Below are positions 24,078 through 42,169 of a stretch of DNA of 42,169 nt, one piece after another. The position numbers were made by a program, and so were the translations under genes. This stretch comes from Priapulus caudatus (lineage: Eukaryota; Priapulida; Priapulimorpha; Priapulimorphida; Priapulidae), in assembly GCF_000485595.1 (NCBI RefSeq), contig NW_014577097.1, forward strand, positions 724,025-766,193. Direction: 5' to 3'. Position 1 is the first letter of the stretch. The number at the start of each line of letters is the position of its first letter. The notes under the pieces are model-generated. The model was not told the DNA's origin and made no database searches. It saw only the letters and a program-made list of their open reading frames with translations.

Positions 24078-24446
24078 NNNNNNNNNNNNNNNNNNNNNNN
24101 NNNNNNNNNNNNNNNNNNNNNNNNNNNNNNNNNNNNNNNNNNNNNNNNNNNNNNNNNNNNNNNNNNNNNNNNNNNNNNNNNNNNNNNNNNNNNNNNNNNN
24201 NNNNNNNNNNNNNNNNNNNNNNNNNNNNNNNNNNNNNNNNNNNNNNNNNNNNNNNNNNNNNNNNNNNNNNNNNNNNNNNNNNNNNNNNNNNNNNNNNNNN
24301 NNNNNNNNNNNNNNNNNNNNNNNNNNNNNNNNNNNNNNNNNNNNNNNNNNNNNNNNNNNNNNNNNNNNNNNNNNNNNNNNNNNNNNNNNNNNNNNNNNNN
24401 NNNNNNNNNNNNNNNNNNNNNNNNNNNNNNNNNNNNNNNNNNNNNN
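24078..24446. other. Assembly gap (369 N)
   Basis: Unknown bases between G-rich repeats and a GT-rich minisatellite, which are typical places for assembly failure. The true size is not known. The missing exon 1 of SDR copy A could lie here. Confidence 1.
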
Positions 24447-24890
24447 TGGTGTATGGGTGTGTGTGACGTGTGTACGTGAACGCGTGTGTGCGACGTGTGT
24501 GCGTGAGCGCGTGTGTGTGACGTGTGTGCGTGAGCGCGTGTGTGTGACGTGGATGCGTGATCGCGTATGTGCGGGATGTGTGCGTGAGGCGGTGTGTGCG
24601 TGACGTGTTGTGCGTCAGCGCGTGTGTGTGACGTGTGTGCGTGTGTGTGGCGTGTGTGCGTGAGCGCGTGTGTGCGGCGTTGTGGTGTGACGTGTGTGCG
24701 TGAGCGCGTGTGTTTGCGTGTGTGCGTGAAGCGGTGGTGCGGCGTGTGTGCGTGAGCGCGTGTGTGTGCGGCGTGTGTGCGTGAGCGCGTGTGTGTGACG
24801 TGTGTGCGTGAGCGCGTGTCGTGCGGCGTGTGTGCGTGAGCGCGTGTGTGCGGCGTGGGTGCGTGAGCGCGGTGTGTGCGACGTGAGCGT
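24447..24890. repeat. GTGTGTGCGTGAGCGC minisatellite
   Basis: About 16 copies of a 26-28 base unit like that at 16479-16733, but more diverged (GGCGTG and GACGTG variants). It adjoins the gap, so the array may be longer. Confidence 0.9.
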
Positions 24891-24989
24891 CAATCCCGCA
24901 AACGCGCGCAGCGAAACTTAAATGAATGAAAATTAGTTTTTGAACGTATAGAACTAACAAGTCTTAGCTCATTACATTTTATTTTGTCT

Positions 24990-25160
24990 TTTCCCACTCT
25001 CGCTTTTGGGGGCGCCTTTTTGGTTTTGCCCCCCCCCATCTTTGGATTGGAGGGCGGCCGCCCCCCCCCTGCCCCACTCCGGCGCCTCTGAATACATCCA
25101 TGCACGCATAGGGCTACATACACGCACGCACGCACACACGCACGCACGCACGCACACACA
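24990..25160. repeat. G/C-run element end and (ACGC)n
   Basis: CCCCCCCCC, then GGCGGCCGCC and CCGGCGCCTCTGAATACAT resemble a transposon end. An (ACGC)n and (AC)n tract follows at about 25122-25160. Confidence 0.5.
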
Positions 25161-25398
25161 CGCATCTACATGCATACATATATTTATATGTTTCTATGTG
25201 CTGAATAAACGATGTGATTAATATATTATACAGCCTCCGTTTTCTTGTTTTCTTTCTATCATCTATCTATCATCATCATCATCATCATTATCATCATCAA
25301 AGCCTCAGTTCGGTTGCAACAGCTCAGGTGTCGTTGAATGGTAGAAGATCACAGAACCCGAGCATACGACATGCCCTAAAACATGTGTTATATGTTCA

Positions 25399-25927
25399 CA
25401 CGTGTATGGTGGCCCATAGATACAATAATGTAACCCAACAATTAAGAGTAGGTTACCTACTCTTGTCGGGTTACATTATTGTACCTAGGTGGCCCAGTGT
25501 TATAATAGTTTATCACAAGTCTTCGACGTGGCCCACTGTTAGAATACATAAACATGACAATATACCGCTGAGTATGGTGGCTGAGTGTTATAATAGTTAA
25601 TCACAAGCCTTCGACTTGTATATGGTTTATGGTATATGGTCTATGGACGTGTGTATGGTATATGGTTCAATATGTTTATGTATTATAACAGTGGGTCACG
25701 TCGAAGATTTGTGATAAACTATTATATAAAACTGGGCCACCATACTCAGCAGTATATGGTTATGTTTATGTATTATAACAGTGGGCCACGTCGAAGACTT
25801 GTGATAAACTATTATCAGGAGTAAGATAATATAGGTTATTATATAATATAGGATAAGATAATAAGCTATATTAATCCTCTATATTATCTTACTCCTGCTA
25901 TTATGACACTGGGCCACCATACACGTG
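25399..25927. mobile_element. Nested foldback element, 529 bp
   Basis: The outer 18-base ends CACGTGTATGGTGGCCCA (25399-25416) and its complement (25910-25927) match perfectly. Inside are a palindrome with arms TACAATAATGTAACCC and complement (25421-25483), another at 25816-25898 (CAGGAGTAAGATAATATAGG and inverse), and repeated GTCGAAGACTTGTGATAAAC modules in both orientations. It does not code, and no target duplication was seen. Confidence 0.75.
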
Positions 25928-26029
25928 CTACATATATGCTCACCCCTATAAGCCAGCTAGCTCGATTCTTTATAACCCACACATAATGCATACCAAGAAA
26001 AATGTACCAGCAATCAAGTTGTTTTAATA

Positions 26030-27173
26030 TAATTTATGCCCGTTTACTATAAAACACAATGCAATATACAAAATCATTTATTTCCAAATTCTTTTGAATT
26101 CCATTAAAAATTTTGTTATGCCAAAGATATATGCATTTATAAGAACGTATATCCATATACACACAGGCAAACTACACAATAAAATCCACGGTTAGAATGT
26201 GGATGAGGCAGAAACTATAGCAACAGTACAGCTACTGTAATCAAAAACAAAATAGCTAGTTTGACGTCAAAATTGACCAGTATCAAGATGATATTGTATA
26301 ATACTTTTATATAAGTACAAATGTACTAGCTCTGACACACACAATGAATAATCAAGTTACTGCATCTCAGATATGCCACGACTGTCAAAACTGCCAGGAA
26401 ACTATTTCCACAACTGGGAATAAAGGGAAACACAATGCAAAGCTCATACAAGGATGCAACGCGTGAACCATTACACTATTTCTGGCATATGCACACATTA
26501 GGCGCGTTCACACACAAGAAAAACCGCGCTGCTCAGCCCGCTAATAGCGGAGATAATAGTGAGCTAATTGTGTCGTTGTTCACACAGGCGAATATCTCGC
26601 TAATCGCCGCGGTGCAAATATCACGCCGCGGTGCAAATAAGCGCGCTGATTCCAAATTAGTGCAGTCGGAAGTGGTCTTTGGAGCGCGTTATTTGGAGCG
26701 CGATTTAGTGAGCTAATTGCGTTCACACTTGTAAAAAGCTCAGTTTTTCGAGCGGGCTGCAAAAACCGGGTTTTGCAGCCCGCTAATTCGCGCCAGTGTG
26801 AACGCACCTATTAACATGGGCAAGAAAGATGAGGTAGCAAAAAAATTTAAACATCAAACAATTTAAATTAAAATTCATTCACGCTCAATTGTAGAACCTT
26901 TCTGTGAACAACATAATTGCGTATCACCTTTAACAATACTATCGATACAGGAAATCAGTTGTCAATTCATAATTATTCTTGTAGAAGTAGGGGCTCTGTG
27001 TGCAGGAATGCAGAGTTTATCGCACAAATTTCACGAACAATCAGCATAATGGATGACACACATTTCATAACTACTCCAGATGCCAACCACACCCATAATT
27101 CGGGGTTTTTTTTTGCGTTTCACACGCGACCCGTTAACACACATAAAAATACTCGGAATGCAAGCAAACACCA
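26030..27173 (-). other. 3' flank and probable 3' UTR of SDR copy B
   Basis: Corresponds to 17100-18038 after copy A. A minus-strand AATAAA lies at 26077-26082. The MITE at 26501-26808 interrupts it. No other gene. Confidence 0.45.
26501..26808. mobile_element. MITE with GCGTTCACAC ends and TA duplication, copy 1
   Basis: The left end GGCGCGTTCACAC and right end GTGTGAACGCACC are inverted repeats, each next to TA (26499-26500 and 26809-26810), as for Tc1/mariner-type insertion. GCCCGCTAAT blocks repeat inverted inside. Non-coding. Confidence 0.75.
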
Positions 27174-37138
<9,965 letters not shown>

Positions 37139-37774
37139 CTCTATTCTCGCTCTATTGGCACCGCTTCTAGAAACGACCTGCTCCAAATTATTACTAAACC
37201 TGCTGTAACCTCACGCTGTAACCAGATACTCTGCCTCTGGAACAATTCCAACGTAAACAAATGGTGCCTACTGTCTAGGTGGTGCTGCCGCGGCCGCGGC
37301 GTGCTAGCTCGTGGCGCCACCGCGCGCCCGATTTTGTACGCGTAAGTTTTGTATATGGATAAAAATAGTTTAGATCACAAATCATAAGCACGAGTGGCTT
37401 GCGACGTAAAAACATCTATCCCCAATGTTTCTCATCACAGCCCGAAGTACTGTTGTCGTTCTCTTTGATGTAAGGAAACATTTGCCACTTATACACAGCA
37501 GGTGTCCCGGCCACGAGGACGAAATGGGACGTAAGGTCCTCGACGCCACACTGGTTGGATGGAGTGGGGGTGAAAAAGGGGGGGGGGGTCGATTCTGTCA
37601 TGCGAGTAGTGGCGTAAAACGCGACCAGTGTCGCGCTACAGACGAAGAGCGACTGATTCATTGATCATTCTCCGACTAATTTCTGTTTTTTTTACTGGTG
37701 GAGTGGGCGAGGAACTAAGCCTTCCTGGCGGGTGGGGGTGGGGGGCATGCTGCCTGACCCTTCGTAGGGACAGA
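37139..37774. promoter_or_regulatory. 5' region of SDR copy B
   Basis: Upstream of the start codon on the minus strand. A GC-rich stretch at 37284-37330 (GCCGCGGCCGCGGCG, GGCGCCACCGCGCGCCC) is the only CpG-rich block nearby and could be part of a promoter. No TATA box was recognised at a useful distance. No gene between here and the next repeat. Confidence 0.3.
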
Positions 37775-37910
37775 CACTCGGAACATTTCAATAAAAAAAT
37801 ATGATAAATAAACATGAAATGTATTCCCTGCCAAAGTTTCTCTACTCTCTTTCGCCTATTACTTGCCGATTAACGTATATATCGCCATCTATTGACCAAT
37901 TTATGTTTTA
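37775..37910. repeat. Half copy of the foldback seen at 22761-23061
   Basis: ACATTTCAATAAAAAAATAT, CCAAAGTTTCTCTACTCTC and CGCCTATTACTTGCCGAT follow in the same order as in that foldback's arm. Confidence 0.6.
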
Positions 37911-38877
<967 letters not shown>

Positions 38878-38884
38878 AGTGGCT

Positions 38885-39279
38885 CGTCGCTCACACAGCT
38901 TTTATATGAGTGAACACGTATGCGCTGCTTGCCTTCTATACGGAGACTGTGTCACGTGCGCTGTACACGCTATAGCACGTTGCCGACGCTGTTTTCCCAA
39001 TTGCCGACGATCTGGACCACGGATCGCGAACTCGATGCCATTTTTCTTTCGAACGTATCTGTCCGGCGTTCGATTTCGTCCCGGTTTTTTCTCGGATTCG
39101 ATGTTCCACTGAGAACATTTTGCTCACCGTTTGACTTCGCTGTTCGCCTTTGTTCACCGCTGGATGCCGGTGGAGCCAAGCATACGAAGATCTGTCTCCG
39201 CGTGGAATTAACCTGTAACCCGAGCTTGTCCTCTGCGCTTGTTTCACGCGGCAGCGATCAACGGACCAGGAGCCGCAGG
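38885..39279 (+). other. GC-richer stretch, possible exon or 5' UTR
   Basis: After the GA tract, the sequence to 39279 is richer in GC and CpG than its surroundings and ends at a fair donor (CGCAG-GTAGGT). A frame at 38920-39282 is open throughout, but its product shows no family features. It could be a first exon of a gene outside the window. Confidence 0.25.
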
Positions 39280-39488
39280 TAGGTCACTGTCAATCGTCCT
39301 GAAACATAGATGAAAAAACACAAAGCCGTATTAGTTGTATTCTGCTTATGCACAACTCAATTAGATAAGAATAAAAGATTAGAATAAGGCGTCAACTTTA
39401 CATCACATATATACAATAGACACATTATTCTATTCTTCTCTAATTTGCTCTTGCTTTCTTTCTCTGTTTATATATATATATATATATA

Positions 39489-39788
39489 ACAAATTAAAAA
39501 ATAGGTAAATTAAGAGTGTTTAAATTTTAAGCAGCGAGCTCTTGAGACGTGCATCTCAGGAAAAAAGGAAAGGCGAAGCCTGAGGAAGAGAGATACGTCT
39601 GGAAAGCTCGCTGATTAAAATTTAAACACCCTTTACCTATTTTTGAATTTGTTTTAAATATATATATATATATATTAGAGCAAGAGAGGATAAATATATA
39701 TATTTAAAACAAATTCAAAGATAGGTAAAGAATGTTTAAACTTTAATCAGCGAGCTTTCGAGACGTACATGTCTTCCTCAGGCTTTGT
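39489..39788. mobile_element. Foldback element with a third partial arm
   Basis: The arm at 39489-39560 (AAATAGGTAA, then GCAGCGAGCTCTTGAGACGT) is inverted at 39579-39656, and repeated in its own orientation at 39704-39788. AT microsatellites separate them, and CTGAGGAAGA/TCTTCCTCAG motifs form the loop edges. A duplicated TTTGTCAGCTGACAACCTAT follows at about 39784-39826. Confidence 0.7.
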
Positions 39789-39871
39789 CAGCTGACAACC
39801 TATCTTTGTCAGCTGACAACCTATCTTTTGAATTTGTTTTTTTATCTACATGGATGTTCGTGTGTGATTTT

Positions 39872-39877
<6 letters not shown>

Positions 39878-39912
<35 letters not shown>
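39878..39912. repeat. (CT)n microsatellite
   Basis: About 17 CT dinucleotides. Confidence 0.95.
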
Positions 39913-39913
<1 letters not shown>

Positions 39914-40373
39914 ATATATGTATATATAATACATGACGTTAAACCGCCGACACCATATCAATATATTCGATACCCCCTCCGCCATCTGCCGTATATCTCT
40001 CCGCGTCTCCATATCTTTTAACGCTCGATCATCCCATCATGGTTGCCAGGCAGCTGGTCGTTATGCTAATCTCATATACCGGTCCTAGCGCGGCTTTCCT
40101 TTATTTTGCATAGAAGAAGACATTTTTCCGACGGATTTTTTTACGGACTTGCAGAATGCGCTCGTTTCAGGCACACTGATATACGTATATGTCGATGTCT
40201 AACAGCCTCATTGTATCATTCTCATTATGTGTTCCCGGATCAATGGTTCTTTCAGTCTTTAAAATCCATCTACTAGCAGCAGCAGCAGCAGTCTTTCTTT
40301 GTATATATTGTTCTACGATTGTTCAGCGTTCTAAATTACCGTTTAATATCTATTATCTGACACGCCAGAAGCG

Positions 40374-40455
40374 TTGAACGTCTACACGTTACACGTCTGA
40401 ACGTTGAACGTCTACACGTTGAGCGTCTACACGTCTTGAGGCGTCTACACGTTAG
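40374..40455. repeat. ACGTCTACACGTTGA minisatellite
   Basis: Five or so copies of a 14-16 base unit (GAACGTCTACACGTT and variants). Confidence 0.85.
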
Positions 40456-41750
40456 AAGCGCTAGCGCTATTCTCAGTTCTGCGAGGTGTTGACAGTGGAC
40501 GATGCTATCTCTCTCGTTTTCTTCGCGAAGCATCATTATTTCATGATCAGAGTCTGCTTTAACGCTTTCGCGCCGATGAACGCGTACTAGTCGTTCCCTC
40601 GCGTGTCGTTCGTCTGCTATATGCGTCCTCTAATGGCGCGCGCATTATTCCTCCGCTTCCAAGACAACAGGAATCGCATTAGTCCAGCCAATATATGAAA
40701 ATGTTATTAAAAATTACACGCACGAATTTTTAATCTCTGTTTATCCGCTTTCCGTTCGGGTCCGCTCTGCTTTATACGATGCAGGAGAAGACGCTTCGTG
40801 ATAACTGCCACCTGGCTGTAAGTGGATTCGATGCAACATCGATGTCGGAAGCATGCTATAAGCAGATGAGAGATATATATAAGCTACTTAGCGCGTCGTG
40901 GTGCGCGGTACGCCTAGCAAAACGCAGGTGAAAATGCAGGGCGTACTACGATTCGTGTATACAGCTCTGATAATGCGGTAAATAATCGATATTCGTTCCC
41001 ACGTATTCAGCGAGAGCTCTGATAATGAGCACGTACGTTACGATTGCATGAATGGTTTTCTGGTGAGGAAACGTCTTTTATACGTACGACGCAAATGTCG
41101 GAATGTACTTAATTACGTTCGCAGTAATTAAGTTTTAAATGCATGTCTATAAAAACTACATTTTTGCGTCACTTACAATAAGGTGTGAATGTGATATTAC
41201 AGGTTGGAAATTTCACAGTACAAATATAATAATAACCTCGTTCTATTATCTGAGTTGAACTGCAGTTCGCGATTCAATATCAGTATAATATGTTGAATCG
41301 CATTGTACCTACGTACATTTGTCTATATTTTCGACGTTATATTGATGTATAAACTAACTTGCTCATCTTTCCATTTATTGTAACTACAGGTGGCATTTTC
41401 ATCACCGTATACTTACTGGGATGTTTACCTTAACTCTATCTGACCCTCTCCTTCACTAGTTGTCTTTTTCTCGCTCTCGTTCTCTGGCCCACGCCGCATA
41501 AACACACGCGCGCGCGCAAACACACGCAGGCACGCACGATGATTTGATATCGAACTTCCAGACTCCACATTTTCGATATCTGTTTTTGGAAGTACTAAAA
41601 TCACTTGCCAGTCTCCCGCCCACTGTTGCTTAGAGCGGGGAATTCCTGACATGTGTCAAAAAGCGATCGGGTCTCTCATTATTCGCCACAACAAAATGAG
41701 TGAGTGGAGTTGGTTAGTTTGAAATGCAAAAATGGTGAGCGAGAGAGAAT
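40456..41750. other. Non-coding spacer
   Basis: No gene recognised. A short (CG/CA) tract lies at 41503-41540. The frame at 41425-41652 on the minus strand is featureless. Confidence 0.45.
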
Positions 41751-41881
41751 GATAGAGAGATAGAGACAGATAGACCGATCGATCGATCAATTGATCTATC
41801 GACCGATCGATATATATATATATATATAGTTAGATAGATAGATAGAGAGATAGATAGATAGATAGATAGATAGTTAGATAA

Positions 41882-41980
<99 letters not shown>

Positions 41981-42008
41981 TAGATAGATAGATAGATAGA
42001 TAGATAGC

Positions 42009-42046
<38 letters not shown>

Positions 42047-42082
42047 CACAGACAGACACACACACACACACACACTCACTCA

Positions 42083-42145
<63 letters not shown>

Positions 42146-42169
42146 TCACTCACTCACTCACTCACTCAC
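41751..42169. repeat. Compound microsatellite GATA-GACA-CA-GCAC-TCAC
   Basis: Ordered blocks: GA and GATC/AT lead-in, (GATA)n to about 42007, (GACA)n to about 42052, (CA)n to about 42076, (GCAC)n at 42081-42144, then (TCAC)n to the window edge. The frames here are repeat artefacts. Confidence 0.98.

Noticed and set aside
23986-24960. Frames across the gap with His/Thr/Arg repeats
   Set aside because: They read through N and a minisatellite, so they are not proteins.
39560-39640. Hammerhead ribozyme suggested by CTGAT and GAAA near paired arms
   Set aside because: The conserved CTGATGA core is not present (CTGATTA here) and the order of motifs does not fit.
41830-42149. Open frames rich in Ser, Tyr, Leu and Cys, Val
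   Set aside because: They come from GATA, GACA and GCAC repeats.

Overview
The window is animal nuclear DNA. It has multi-exon genes with GT-AG introns, a Ty3/gypsy LTR retrotransposon, many non-autonomous DNA transposons (MITEs and foldback elements), a tRNA-derived SINE-like unit and long microsatellites. KIFBP and a FabG-like SDR gene point to a metazoan, probably an invertebrate. I cannot place it further. One assembly gap (run of N) lies at 24078-24446.

Layout. 1-650: left flank with a possible tiny first exon. 651 to about 9757: a broken Ty3/gypsy element on the + strand. It has a partial 5' LTR, gag with an in-frame stop, protease, a pol that has lost the reverse transcriptase core and RNase H, an integrase whose DDE core is still open, and an extra third ORF (C2H2 finger plus coiled coil) that starts right after a 3' splice-site-like sequence. 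Its 3' LTR carries a 1.96-kb insertion. 10290-10728: a minus-strand remnant of a C48 (Ulp1-like) protease plus PHD finger. 10731-11376: the last coding part of KIFBP on the + strand, with one frameshift. 11377-17900: mostly non-coding, with repeats and an orphan first exon of the SDR gene (15739-15775, minus).

17900-37140: two tandem minus-strand copies of a 9-exon SDR gene. Copy B (27174-37138) is complete; I could join all nine exons in phase to 260 codons plus stop. Copy A (18039-21682) has exons 2-9 with exactly the same exon lengths, but its exon 1 is not visible; it may lie in the gap. The orphan exon 1 at 15.7 kb suggests a third, truncated copy further left. Introns and spacers differ between copies mainly through MITE insertions.

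37140-42169: intergenic sequence with (GA)n, a foldback repeat and a long compound tetranucleotide microsatellite at the right edge.

The most interesting material is in the repeats: a palindromic MITE family carrying TTAGGG motifs with 8-bp target duplications, tiny 34-36 bp palindromes of which one sits inside such a MITE, hairpin elements with 9-11 bp flanking duplications, and the retrotransposon's third ORF.
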